A stretch of 64,000 nt of DNA from Hawksworthiomyces lignivorus. Taxonomy: Eukaryota; Ascomycota; Sordariomycetes; Ophiostomatales; Ophiostomataceae. Below the pieces are notes generated by a model that made no database searches, had not been told where the DNA came from, and saw only the letters and a list, made by a program, of their open reading frames with translations. A program made the translations under genes and the position numbers. The stretch is from positions 186,001-250,000 of the forward strand of contig NTMA01000030.1 of the NCBI GenBank assembly GCA_002917075.1. Reading direction: 5' to 3'. Shown one piece after another: positions 45,307 to 57,606 of this stretch (position 1 is the stretch's first letter; each line of letters starts with the position of its first letter).

Positions 45307-46602
45307 GATTGATTGGCTCACTCGAACGTGAGGGACCGGGTTATTGTGAGAAACGATGCGATGTTGGCAACTGGTCAGAGAAGTCGGCAATTACTACTCC
45401 GTACCCATCGTGTCAACCAACGGTGCAAGTGCGTTGTCTTTTATCTGTCTCCGTGCGTAGCATTCATTAACTTCATGTTGACCACTGTTAGTGTGGAGGC
45501 AGATTAGGAAGATTCGTTCCAGGCCTCTGTCTGTTATCGTAAAGCACCCTGTCCCGGAAAAATACAGACGTGAGTGTACAATGTTACCCTGCGATTTGCG
45601 ATATCAGAATTCGCTGTAAAGAGATAAGAACGGGCGATCGTCAGCTTACCTTGCAGTGTACCCACCAAGCAGGCACGAGAACTCCAAAAGGCATCCCAGG
45701 AAGTTTTTTTGTTTTACACATTTCAACGGCTGCAATACCCGCAAATCAATACGTCAGACCTGTCTGTTTATTAAAATGCCCCGTATATACGATGTAATGG
45801 CTTTTGCTACGTTTGCAAAGCCATTCACCAGCGAAGCATGTTTGGGTAAAATGCTTGTACATGTTTGTATCAGAACTTAGATAGTACACGCTATACAAGA
45901 GTTGCTAGGGTCTGGTGATATGAGTACGAGTTCGTTGGTCTAAGACTGAAAGCTGCCTCATTCTTTACGCAGAAGAGTACCAGATCAGGTTATTTTATCC
46001 GACGTGCACTGAGGGGTAGTAGCTCTTCTCCTCTTTTTATATACTAAACTCGTGGACATCCCTACAACTTTACATTCAACATACGACGTAAACGGTTGGC
46101 CTAATTGGGAATGACAAGCATGGTTAATGCGACGAGGACATCTTCGGATCAGGAAGACAAAACTAGCTTAGGGCCGATCGGATATGTTGCAACGGGGTCG
46201 TACTCCGCTTTCTTCTACACTTTGATATCACTTCTCCTCTCGGAACTCTCCGAACATAAAACGCAGTCAGTTCTGAGCTAATGTATTCTCGTATTGCAGA
46301 AGGACGATGGAGTTATGTACAATTATGATTTTTGAACAACGAGTGGATTTAATCGGGGCTAGTTACGATGGTTTTATGTAGGAATTGGCAGGTCGGCAAA
46401 CAAAAAACGCGTATTGGCCGATCAATTGATCGGCGAACTTAAATATCCCTGCAGCCAAATGCCGCTAATTCTGGAAGTGTACCTCACACACTTCGTCGTC
46501 CAAAGGTCTTTTTTGCCTTAGGACATTGGTTATATTTGAGCTTGGCTTCGACCAGCACTATCGCATGTTCCTTTAGTTTGCGTCTACCGAACTCGCGCAA
46601 TT
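45307..46602. promoter_or_regulatory. Divergent region, GIT1-like transporter / M24 peptidase
   Basis: A 1.3-kb spacer between diverging starts. TACTCCGTA lies at 45395-45403, about 90 bp upstream of the transporter ATG. No gene is recognised. Confidence 0.4.
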
Positions 46603-48295
46603 ATGTCCAAACCCCAAATGGCGCCAATGGTCATGGTTCGACCGACGGCAAGCCCAGCGCCACTGGCTTGCCGGTCCACAGCAATCCGAGGCAAACCGTT
46701 ATTTCTCCTACCGATTGCTGCCATTCTAGCGTTTTTGATAGTAAAAACGCCGTGGCGTAATTTCCATTCACAGTCGGCGCCGCACTTCATCGCCAGCGCG
46801 CCATCGTCGCTCCTAGAACGCGTTCAGAAATGCGCAATCGACAACATCCACAAAGATTTGTCATTTCTCGACACAGCTGTGCCTATTAAAGCCGAGGAGT
46901 TTGTTGACCGCCGGGACCGGCTTGCTAAAGCCCTCGTTGCAGCCGGCGCAGATGCTTTTGTTCTTGAACCTGGCTACAGTTTTCAGTGAGAGAGCACCGG
47001 GGCGCAATCTTTTCATGTGTTGTACCACTTTGTTAATTTGCTAGATACTATGGAAATGTCTCGCAGACAGACTGGGAGCCTTGGGAGCCGGAAGAACGGC
47101 CATTTTTGATGCTCGTTTTACCGGAAGAGGACGCATCTGGTAGTATATTTGGCAAAACCGCGTTCTTGTCTCCGAGCTTTGAAGAAGCGCGCGTACGAAT
47201 GCTTGGGATCCCCGCCAGAGAAGAGGAGCTCGACATTGTCATCTGGGAGGAGCATTGGAACCCATACGAGACTCTCCTTAATTCCCGACTGTTTTCTAGT
47301 TGGCGAGAGTCGAAGAAGTCAATCAAGCTGATGGTCGACGAAGAGATCCGTGATTTTATTGTTCGTGGCCTTGACAAGGCCGGCTTTCAGACAATCGGAC
47401 TAGGTCCAGAAGTGGAGCAGGTCCGGCAGCTTAAGAGCCCTGCCGAAGTAGAATTGCTTCGGGCTGTCAACACGGGAACAGTGGTGTCAGTTCGTGCCAT
47501 GCGGCCTTGCCTAGTGCCAGATCTCACAGAGGACGATGTGACGGACATCCTGAATAACGTGATGCTGTCTATCGGGTTCGACTTGTTCTTCAACATCGTC
47601 CTCTTTGAAGAACACGGAGCGCTTCCCCATGGCGGCTTTGTGACTGGCAAGAAAAAGCTGACGTATGAATCAATGATCGTGATTGACGTAGGTGCTCACT
47701 ATCTTGGCTATAGCTCAGATATCTGCCGAAGCTTTTTTATCGACCCTCCTCGCAAGGAGCACTCAGTAGCTTCTATTTGGAGCACCATTGCTAGATACTT
47801 TGGAATTAGCAACACAGATTCTCAGAACACATTCTTGATTTCAGACCCGAATCTTTATGCAGAGAAGCTGCACGTCTGGCAAGTCGTTCTTGATGCGCAA
47901 AATGCGGCTGCTGCTGCATTTAAGCCCAACAGTACGGCTGCCAGCGTTGATATTGCCGCAAGAACGGTAATCGAGAATGCCGGCTATGGCCACGGCTTTA
48001 CCCATCGAGTAGGCCATGGCATCGGTATCAAAGGTAATACGGGATTGTAATGGTTTTGCTGGTATGCATTTCCCACTATTTCATTAGCTAACACGCTCTA
48101 GCGCACGAGTCTCCATATCTTAATAAATGGAACACAGAGTCGATCCTTCTTCCTGGAATGACGTTCACGGATGAACCTGGTATATATCTGACAGGGAAGT
48201 TTGGCGTACGCCATGAGGATATCTATTTGGTGAAAGAGTCTGGTCATGCTGAACTTTTGACTGGAACTCTTGCCCAGGGTCCATATGCACCTTGA
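46603..48295 (+). CDS. M24 metallopeptidase, Xaa-Pro aminopeptidase-like, membrane-anchored
   Basis: Exons 46603-46985, 47045-48033 and 48102-48295 give 521 residues. Residues about 32-48 form a transmembrane segment (PLFLLPIAAILAFLIVK), predicting a type II membrane protein with a lumenal or extracellular catalytic part. A creatinase-like N-terminal domain precedes the pita-bread fold. The five metal ligands are all present: Asp342 and Asp353 (VIDVGAHYLGYSSDICR), His452 (RVGHGIG), Glu482 (DEPGIY) and Glu496 (VRHEDI). Such enzymes remove an N-terminal residue ahead of proline using two Mn or Zn ions. The TM anchor is unusual for aminopeptidase P, which is mostly cytosolic. An active enzyme is expected. 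Confidence 0.92.
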
Positions 48296-48487
48296 TAATG
48301 CTCACAATTTACTGCGTTCTACACGCTAGAAACGGCCATAATCTCCATAGATATGAAGGCGTTCAAAAAAACTGGTTTAAAGGCAAAATACGGCGAACAA
48401 TAAAAGGCTGACGCTTCTCATATGCTCTCACTCTCTGTTATTCGATGGTCTGGTATTAGGATTCTCGATTGAGTTTCATTCCTGATA

Positions 48488-50516
48488 TCAGCACTCCTGA
48501 CCCTTGTAGTCTCCAATGGCAATCACACCGCTTTCATATTCCGTATTTTCCCATGTTTCTCTTGCTGTTTTCATAGCCTCTTCAGCAGTCAGACTGTTAT
48601 TGACATACGCGTCGAGAGCGGCAGCTGGAAACAGCTTGTGTAGAAGAACCAGGATGATGCCACTAGCCAAGAAACCATAGAGGTAGTTCATGTAGTAAAT
48701 TTCAGTCGCACCATCCGAGACGGAAACGGATGTGTTCACGGCCGCAATGAATCCGGGCATCAACGGTGCGAAGCCGAATATCCACTGTAGAGAGTTAGAG
48801 CTATCAGTGGCGGTAAATATTAGAGGTTGTTCTTGCACATACTGCTACTGGGGCACGCCAATTGATGCCATATGAGTACCAATAGATACTAGATGAATTT
48901 CCGACATAGAGATTATCAACGTTAACCTTTCTCCGGTTAACGATAAGATATCCTGCTACCATCATTCCCGTCATGGGACCTAAGAAAACCGAGTACGATG
49001 ATAGCACAGTTAAGAAAATTGTGGCTGTGTTTACAAGTCTCCAGGGATTAACGATGACACTGACGATAGCAGTAATATATGCACCGCGCCGAATGTTGAT
49101 GTAGCGAGGGAATGTGGCGGCCAAGTCAAAGCCGCCACTCAGAGCATTCCCAGGGACATTGACGCCGATCTGGGATACGACAAGGCCCAGAGCAGCAAAG
49201 AAACATGCCGCACGCGTGCGAGGGGTCGGGTCCTGGGTGATAAGCTGAGAAAGCAACTGGGCAGGATTCCACATAGCTTCTCCACCAAACCGGTTCTGCG
49301 TGGCAGCTGTCACCAAGATGCCGATGACCGAGCATAGAATACCATACAGAGGAAATGAAACCGCCTGGCCGGTTATGGCATGCTTAGGCTGGTGCGCGAA
49401 GCGAGCATAGTCATTTTGGTTGAGGATTCCAGCAGCGATGGAGCCAATGGTTGAGAAAACGCCATATATCATCAACCAAGCAACGCTATTCGGGCCGCCT
49501 GTACCTGGGAGCTCTGAAGAGTTTGTGATCGTGTTTCCGAACCCTTCGGAGCCCATGGTGGCGAGTGACCAAATAAGGAGCACAATAAAGAGGACAATGG
49601 TCACGGAGCTCGCAAAGTAGAAAAAATTCTGCAGCTTGTGAGGTCGAATCCAAACAACAGGGAGGCTAATGACAGAAAAGATGATGTACGAGACAAATTC
49701 CGCCGTCGTCATGCCGGTATCACTTGGCATGTGATTTGGGATATGTTTCTCGAGGTTCAGGTCCCAAGACTGAAGAATCACGTAGACACATTCGCCGCCG
49801 ATCCAGGCCGTGAAGCCGTACCAGACTGCCGCAGTCAGGATAGGCAGCCAGAATCAAGATTGTTTGTTGAGATAAACATACCAAGCGATAGAAAGATGCG
49901 GTTCCAAATCACGAACTGGGATCCCCACATGCCCCAAGTCATACGGTTGACAATAGGAAATCCAACTAAGTAGCACAAAAGTGAGCATGCTTCCGGAGCT
50001 CGAGCGTGTCTAGGAGTATTGAAAGAACTCACTGTTATAGTATGCGCCGGGTAGGGAGTTAAGGATAACAAACAGGGTGGCAAGCAAATTTCCGACAATG
50101 ATGCCTAGTGCATGTCAACGCCTGCTCTAGATATGCTAATATCTGGTGTGCGGCAGACAACGTACATATGAGAGCTTGCCACCAAGTCAGCCCGTAAGGG
50201 ATCAAGGCACTTCCAGTCAGGTATGTCGAAATGTTAGTATTAATGAGCAGCCCTATTACATGCGGGTTAGCATCACTAAGCGTTGTGGGCCGCATACTCT
50301 TCAGACATCGCTGTATAAGGCATTGGATGACCTACAGTAGTTATGAAAAGAAATATATCCCCATGTCCGCCGTCCACCTTCAATAGGGCGAATATCGTAG
50401 TTCTGGGCACGTTAATAGACTAAATGAGTAGTGGATGAAGTATAAACATGTCTTACAATCCATTGGTTCAGCTCAGTAGACTGAGGGACCTCAAGTCTCT
50501 TCTTCCACGAAACCAT
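48488..50516 (-). CDS. NCS1 family permease (nucleobase/allantoin/hydantoin type)
   Basis: Seven exons (50457-50516, 50336-50402, 50166-50252, 50033-50104, 49882-49965, 48843-49825, 48488-48784) give 549 residues with continuous frame. About 12 membrane helices are expected. Family landmarks include YGLTWWQALIC in helix 1-2, LPGAYYNIGFPIVNRMTWG, WYGFTAWIGGECVY in helix 3, and NQNDYARF near helix 6. NCS1 proteins are sodium or proton symporters for uracil, cytosine, allantoin, thiamine or hydantoins; bacterial Mhp1, a hydantoin transporter, belongs here. The gene starts 734 bp from the divergent hydantoinase-like gene, which makes a cyclic amide a good substrate guess. Substrate residues were not modelled. 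Confidence 0.92.
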
Positions 50517-51250
50517 GATGCCCGGCTGCGTTGTGCTGCGGCTCGAAACTCCAATAGAATCAATTTATTAGCTAAAAAAAAAAGAAATTAAGTTACCCAG
50601 CTCCGGAACTAATGATGGGAACCTCACTGTCTTTATGTTTACCTTGCAGATTCTGTCCGTGCCGGAGAGTACACCTCCAAGATCTGGGCTTATCGTCGTA
50701 ACCCACAATAAGAATGATCGCTGGAGCTTGCCCAAATAGGCCAAGTAGCCGCAGTCTGCAACAGTTCGCCGATCAAAACTCCTTGTTTACCGCTCTCTTA
50801 TCAGAAGGGCACACATTGTAATGTAGCAATTAACCGCTGAAATTGCCTGCCGACGACCATGCACCCCACGATCTACTTAGTGTAATGGCGCATTCTATTT
50901 GAGGTGTTTTATTGGATTGATGGCGTGTGGTCAAGCTGCAGGGTACCTGAAATGTAAAACCTCACGATGTGCCAAACGATATGTCGTTTCGGGATACATA
51001 GTCAGCCTCGCCGATAGACTCCAGCCGACACCGGAAGTTCCATGGCAGATAGCATGAAACCAGATAAATACCCTAGTGTTTAACATTGTGAATTGCAACT
51101 GCAAACACGGCTGCCTAAACAAAAGATATAGAGAGACAAGTATACACGTTGTCAGCTGCTTTGATGGCTGCATTCTTTGAATAGACAAGAACAGCACACG
51201 CAGCACACTTCAACACTTTGTCACTCAGTGGTTTTGATATAATCCAAAAC
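50517..51250. promoter_or_regulatory. Divergent promoter region, NCS1 permease / hydantoinase-like
   Basis: A 734-bp spacer with both starts pointing outward. GATA-type cores occur, as they do by chance in AT-rich DNA, so nitrogen control is only a suggestion. No gene is present. Confidence 0.4.
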
Positions 51251-54200
51251 ATGATGGCAGGGTTGTATCGCATCGGCGTGGATGTGGGTGGCACCAACAC
51301 GGATGCCGCGATCCTAGACATGACGGCTCTCGATACCCCAGGCCGCGGCGTCTTGGCGTCGCACAAATCTTCGACCACGCCAGACATCACGAGCGGCATA
51401 ACAAGCGCAATCAGCGCTGTGCTGGAGCAATGCAAAAGCTCTGTCCCAGACGTCCATTCGCGCATTCTCAGCGTCACCATCGGCACGACTCACTTTGTCA
51501 ACGCTCTCGTCGAAGCGGATTCGCGCCGCTTGAGCCACGTTGCCGTGGTGCGCCTTTGCGGGCCGTTTACGAGGCAGATCCCCCCATTCTCCGATTTTCC
51601 GGTTGGACTGCGGCGCATCATGGATGGTGGTGCGCACTACCTGGATGGCGGACTGGAGATTGATGGTCGCGAAATCAAGCCCCTGGACAAGGAACAGATT
51701 GCAGAGTGCGTTCGTGCCATTCAAGCCTCGGGTGTTCGATCTGTGGCCCTTGTCGGCGTGTTCTCGCCGCTTGACCACCAAGGAATCCACGAGGAAGAAT
51801 GCAAGCGACAGATGCTGGCTCTCGACCCCGCGCTCGACATTGTGTGCAGCCACGGAATCGGGCCCCCGGGTCTTCTGGAGCGCGAGAACGCAACCATTCT
51901 GAATGCTTCTATCTTAGCAACCGCCCGGAAAACAATCCGAGGATTCAAGGCGGCGATGCGCCACCTAGAGCTCGGATGTCCGCTGTATCTGTCTCAGAAC
52001 GACGGAACGCTGATTGACGCAGATGCTGCCGCAGAGTATCCCATTAAAACATTCGCCAGCGGTCCGACAAACAGCATGACCGGAGCTGCATTTCTGGCGG
52101 GCTTGGACAAGCCAAAGTCCGTCCGGGCCGAGGATATGACAGGCGATGGGGACGGCTCGCCGGAAGATGAGAAACGGCACCAAGTTCTCGTAGTCGACAT
52201 CGGCGGCACAACCACGGATGTCTGCGCTCTTCTGCCCTCGGGCTTCCCACGCCAAGCGCCGAATTTTGTGGAGATAGGCGGGGTGCGGACAGCGTTCTCG
52301 ATGCCCGAGGTTGTCTCCATCGGCCTAGGCGGCGGCAGCATCATTTCCACCGACTCCACCGGAAACGTCACGGTTGGGCCGGATTCGACTGGGCACTACC
52401 TCACCGAGCGTGCCATCTCCTTTGGCGGCTCCACGCTTACCGCCACCGACATTATCGTAGCCTCTGGAAAAGCCATACTGGGCGACCCAGAAAAGGTGTC
52501 TCATATCCCGGCAACCACCATAGAAGCAGCACGAAAGAAGATTTCAAAAATGCTCCAGTTTGTCATCGAGCAAATGAAGGTCTCATCTGCGCCGGTGCAT
52601 GTGCTTCTTGTCGGCGGCGGATCGCTGCTGGTAATTGATGATCTTGATAACGTCTCCAAGTGCACGAGGCCCATACACCACGGTGCAGCAAATGCTGTGG
52701 GCGCTGCCATTGCCAAGGTCTCTGGTGAGATCGATACGATCGAGATCTTAGACGGCAAGGATGAAAAGGCCGTTTTTGCATCAGCATCGGAAAAGGCCAT
52801 TCAGGCTGCCGTGGATGCCGGTGCAGCCAGAGACGATGTCAAGATTGTGGCTGTCGACAAGATACCACTCCAGTACACCCACAATCGAGCCACGAGGATT
52901 ATTGTCAAGGCAGTCGGCCGCTTAGCCATGCCAACATCGCCTGTTTCCGCTTTAAGCGCTCTACCAGCTGAAGGGCTGGACGAGACAGATGCGGATGAGA
53001 GTGAGGGAGCCAAATTGCATGTGCCTGATGCTGCAGAGCCGACGACAAAGCCTTCTCTCTATATTAATTTAGCCGAATATCGCCCAGACGTACGAAATAA
53101 GACTTGGTACATCTCAGAAGTTGACCTAGAAATGATTGCTACGGGAACTGGTGTTCTTGGCACCGGTGGCGGTGGTCCATCTTATCATGAACTCCTTTCA
53201 GGACTAAATCTCCTTCGAAACGGCGCCTTAGGGAAGATGCGCGTTGTATCTCCCAATTCTTTGACTGACGACGGCCTCGTATGCTTCGGCTCCTGGTACG
53301 GTGCACCCAGTGTTATCAACGAGAGAGTGGGATCTGGTCACGAGGCGAGTACGGGCATCGACACTTTGAAGAAAACACTCAACATGGAGACTTTTCAAGC
53401 TATCTTGACCGATGAGATGTAAGTGGCATTTAAAAATAGACCACTTTCAAGCGAAATTTAACACTCATTTCCCATACAGTGGCGGAGCTAACGGTATGAG
53501 CGCGATGCCGACGGGCGTGAAATACGATATTCCTGTGGTAGATGGCGATGCCATGGGAAGAGCCTATCCGACAATGTATCATGGTTCGTTCGGCATTTTA
53601 CCCACGTGAGCTATTGGCCTAGCTAACACAAGCTAGCTATTCCGTACGTATATGGAAACCCGATTACGCCGTGTGCACTGGCAGACGCCCAGGGAAATGT
53701 TACACTTATCATGGTAAGCCGCAGTTCTTGGTGCCTCTTCGATTTTGAATAGTCTGTTTAACAAAGCAAACTCAGCACGCGGATTCCCCGCTTCGAGTTG
53801 AACGGCTTCTTCGGACGACGGCTGTCGAGCTCGGCTTAGGCTGTGTTGTATGTGCTAGACCACTGAGCGGAGATGTTGTTAAGCAATATATGGTGCCGAA
53901 CACGATCTCCCAAGCTTGGTATCTGGGCCGAGCAATCCACCTTGCGAGAAGGAGCAAGACAAGCCTAACGGATGCAATTGTGAGTCACCCCGTTGCCAGA
54001 TTATCTGAAGCCAATTATGCGTAGTGTCTTGCTGATACGTATTGAAATAGTTTGCAATCACGGCAGGAAAGCTCCTTTTCAGCGGTAAGGTTATTGACGT
54101 ACGCCGTGACATTAAAGGCGGTTACACTATGGGAAGTGTCCTTCTGGCGCCATTAGAGGATGACGAGCGAGAGGAGGCTCTGTCGGCGGCAAATGCGGAT

Positions 54201-54539
54201 GTAAAAGAATCCCGCCATATGGTCATTCCGTTCCAAAATGAGTATCTCTACGCTTGCTGGGCCGATGCCGATGGCAATGAAACAGCAGAGATTGTATGCA
54301 CGGTACCTGATCTGATATCGATCCTCGGCCAGGATGGTGAGGCGATTGGATCTCAAGATCTCCGATACGGACTCCAGGTCAAGGTAATTGGCTTGCCATC
54401 TCACCCTCTGTGGAAAACACAGAAAGGCCTCGATGTTGGGGGGCCTAAGGGCTTCGGGCTTGATATTCAATTCACTGGCGTTGGGGAGTATAGCCCTCCA
54501 CTGAGTGTGATTGATGAATTCGGCTCAGAATCTTCGTAG
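51251..54539 (+). CDS. Hydantoinase/oxoprolinase-DUF917 fusion protein
   Basis: Exons 51251-53418, 53480-53583, 53637-53713, 53776-53979 and 54051-54539 give 1013 residues. The ATG at 51251 is the first in frame. Residues about 1-570 are HyuA-like with ASKHA nucleotide motifs: GVDVGGTNTD near 9-18, VVDIGGTTTD near 314-323, and LVGGGSLL near 453. Residues about 619-1013 form a DUF917 domain starting at VLGTGGGG. HyuA-type enzymes open hydantoin or 5-oxoproline rings with ATP. DUF917 members accompany or are fused to them in fungi and bacteria, and one bacterial member has been linked to thiohydantoin desulfuration. Both nucleotide motifs look intact. The neighbouring NCS1 permease supports a role in taking up and opening a cyclic amide. 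Confidence 0.92.
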
Positions 54540-55378
54540 CCAATTGCCTTCATATAGTCTAATATAATGAGCTATCAGATGAAAGCAACAAAGCTCTGGA
54601 GAGCTCAGTACTTGTCGAAGAGACGCTAGCCCAAGGTCTGCCCTTTTTTTAAAAAAAATAAAATAAAATAAAAAAGGTCCTCTGATTTCATTCTCTACAG
54701 ATGCTGGAAAGGCATTCGAGCGTGCTGGGTTCACCGAAATCTCATAATTCAATATGCAAGATATAAGTGAATATGCAATATAGGAACCAGAGCTCGCGAA
54801 AGCTTGGCGCAGGAAACCCAGTGGTTGAGATGCGCATGGAAAGGAAAGCGAACAGTTCACTCTAGTAGGAATAAACTCCCTGTGTTGGTCAATCAGAAGG
54901 CTTTTATTCATATTATACTAGATGATCTTAATAACACATTTGTTTTGGAATAAATTGACAATCGCCACCTGAATTGCAAGAACATGGAACCGAATTAATC
55001 ATTCTGGCTTCCTGAAGCTGAGGCCTACACCGATCCGCACAGGCCTGCCACCAGCGCATTTATGCAGGTGAATAATGAATTAGTGCTGGAGCTCTTCACC
55101 GCCTCTGAGGCATGCAACATACAATTAGAACAAGGCTTAACTATTACGCGACTTACTAGAACGGCGTAATCTAATTTGCCAGAGCGGTACCTGACTGTTT
55201 TCACTCTGTGTTTGCTCTCAATCAATCAAATTGCCCACTGTACACCGGAGAGCCAAGAACTGTCTCTGTTAAATTGTGTTATATTTCACTAATTCAAAGA
55301 GCCAACACTGCATTGATACGCGCCACGGCACCAAAAGTTCTGTCATCAACGGTGCGCTACCTCGCCCCAAAAGCAAGA
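54540..55378. other. Intergenic
   Basis: Spacer with an A/T-rich tract at about 54645-54675 (T run followed by AAAATAAAAT repeats). No supported gene. Confidence 0.5.
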
Positions 55379-56437
55379 ATGGCGCCTACGGTAACGCAGC
55401 TTCCACCCCGGCTGTGCGAGGTCTGCCAGGCTCGGGAGAAACTGCTCAATTGCGGTGGGTGCAAAGTGGTCAGCTACTGCTCGCCAGCGCACCAGGTAGC
55501 CCACCGCGAGGCGCATAAGCGGCAGTGCAACGCCATCAAGAAGAGACAGGCGGCAACGAATTCGGAGGAGGCGCGGCTGCGCGCCATGGAGGGCGATTTC
55601 ATGACTCCGGATAATGTCTTTGAAAATGGCATCGGGAGATTCTGGGGGATACTCGAGACCCGGACGTATATGCGGAACCGCTATGCCGTCGTCGAAGCGC
55701 TGCTCGAAGTCCACACCACGAGTGCGGTGGAAAAGGCCTTGGAGCACCTCCTGGACATGCTGCGACTGTGCCGCAGCGACAACATGGGCCTCCGGAGTAT
55801 CGTTCCTGGCTGTATGCTGCGCCTTGGCAAAAACCAGGAGTGCTACGACTTTATCAAGTGGTGGCTCACCTGTGACCCGGATGGCAAATACGACTGGGGC
55901 GACATGACGCTCCCCTATCTGGATGTTAGAGATGCCGATGCTTCCGAGTCGACGGCTGATATGATCGTGCAAAACATAAACTCTGCGAACCTGAGCCATC
56001 TCGTCGCCATTACCCTCGTCAAGATCAAGCTGCTCATCGACCTCCAGTCTCTGCAGAAGATCTCGCAGATCAGCATCGGCAAGCTGCCGCAGGAAGTTGT
56101 CGACCTGATCCGGCCTAATACGGTTAGCAACCTGATCCTGAGCCACCCCAAAATCCTGGATGCCGCGGATCACACGCAGCGCATCAAAAAGGTGACGCTC
56201 CAGGTCCATGAAATGTTTCATCACGTCGATGTGCGGAACCGTTTTTTCTGGCGTGGTCTTCTCGACCCCGGCGAGCATCTGACGGCAAGGCCTGCTTACT
56301 CGTCTTTTGGCGGGGTGGAGGAGATGCAGCTCGCCCTCATGTACTCATACGCTTCCTGGGTTGCGACGCCCAGCGCTATCGACATCATCCAATCACTGGT
56401 TGATCAAGATGTTGATTTGTGTGAATGCTGTTGTTGA
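55379..56437 (+). CDS. MYND zinc-finger protein
   Basis: A single exon of 352 residues; the frame continues upstream but the first ATG is at 55379. A MYND finger spans residues 13-50 with Cys13, Cys16, Cys25, Cys28, Cys34, His38, His46 and Cys50. The sixth ligand, usually Cys, is His here (YCSPAHQ), which can still bind zinc. The remaining 300 residues are helical without a SET domain, so it is not a SMYD methyltransferase. Fungal proteins of this layout are common and mostly uncharacterised, with MYND serving protein contacts. The C-terminus ends CECCC. The coding region is GC-rich compared with its flanks. Confidence 0.88.
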   Translation: MAPTVTQLPPRLCEVCQAREKLLNCGGCKVVSYCSPAHQVAHREAHKRQCNAIKKRQAATNSEEARLRAMEGDFMTPDNVFENGIGRFWGILETRTYMRNRYAVVEALLEVHTTSAVEKALEHLLDMLRLCRSDNMGLRSIVPGCMLRLGKNQECYDFIKWWLTCDPDGKYDWGDMTLPYLDVRDADASESTADMIVQNINSANLSHLVAITLVKIKLLIDLQSLQKISQISIGKLPQEVVDLIRPNTVSNLILSHPKILDAADHTQRIKKVTLQVHEMFHHVDVRNRFFWRGLLDPGEHLTARPAYSSFGGVEEMQLALMYSYASWVATPSAIDIIQSLVDQDVDLCECCC

Positions 56438-57606
56438 GATTGGCCGTGATTAGAATGGGATGTGCTCTACTGTAAGTAATTTGGTTGGCGTGATGGATTG
56501 CGAGCGGCATTATTGTATGCTCCATCGCATTCTCGGGTACCTTTTTTGTCGGTCTATCTCGAAAGACTACTACGAAGTCTAATGGTCTGAAGTCTTAATC
56601 CTAGATATTTTTTATAATTTACATGTGCGTGTGTATATCTACATATGTTGTATGAAATAAAGAGTCGCACATTGCCTTGTTTGTTTTGAAAATAAATAAA
56701 TTTCTCTAAGAAAATATAAAAATAAATAGAAATAAAAATAAAAATAAAATAGAACACTTGTATACAAATACATTAGCACGTCAAGAATATATTATGTGGT
56801 ATACTCAATTCGCACATCATAGTAGTGCGAAGAGATATAGGCAGATGCAACGGAATTCGCCAGCAACGTTGTTCAGGATAGTCTGGCCTGAGGAGGAGCT
56901 AGAGGAATATTCTATCTCACAGCAAACTTAAGTAAAGGGGCTGGTTCATCAGAACAAGCGCAAAGATTCTCTATTTTACGAACCAAATGTGCAAGCTTGG
57001 ACTATTGTAGTCGTCCGAGTGGACGGCCACCTGAACCAGAAAACATATAGTCAAGCCTTTCTCATTAGCTAGTTATTGCCTTTTAGCCTCCTTAGTGACC
57101 ATATTTAGCTATATTGATATATTACAACAGTACGGTCGTTTGAGCAGCCTTTCCGTTTTGGTATATTTATTGGCTCTTGTTTGGCTTTGACAGTGGTTCA
57201 TTGATTGATTGAGAAAGTGCATGAGCAAGATGGTTTTGTCACGTCTCCGCTTTTCGCTTCAAGGGCAGCCCGCCCAATTGAGCTGGGAATTGAAAACAAT
57301 TCCCGCAAACCAGCTGAACCTCTGCTATCTCCTATTGACCAAGACGCTTAGTACTGTCCATTGAGGTGACATGCGCAAAAGCTTTCTTGGTGCATGGTCA
57401 TTCATTTCAGCTTGACTGACTAATACAGCGTGCTTCAACTACTGTTATACACTAGCATCCCCAATACCTTTAACAATCCAAGATAGCGAGGACACTGATC
57501 GAGACGACGGATCTCGGCTCCACCTCAACATTGTGCCATGGACAACAGCACACAAGATCAACAAGTGGGCCCCAAGTAGCCGTTTTGGTCGAGTTAAAGC
57601 ACCGCC
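56438..57606. other. AT-rich intergenic
   Basis: Includes a low-complexity AAATAAA-type tract at about 56690-56755. No gene or RNA was recognised. The last 100 bp should contain the HET gene promoter. Confidence 0.5.
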
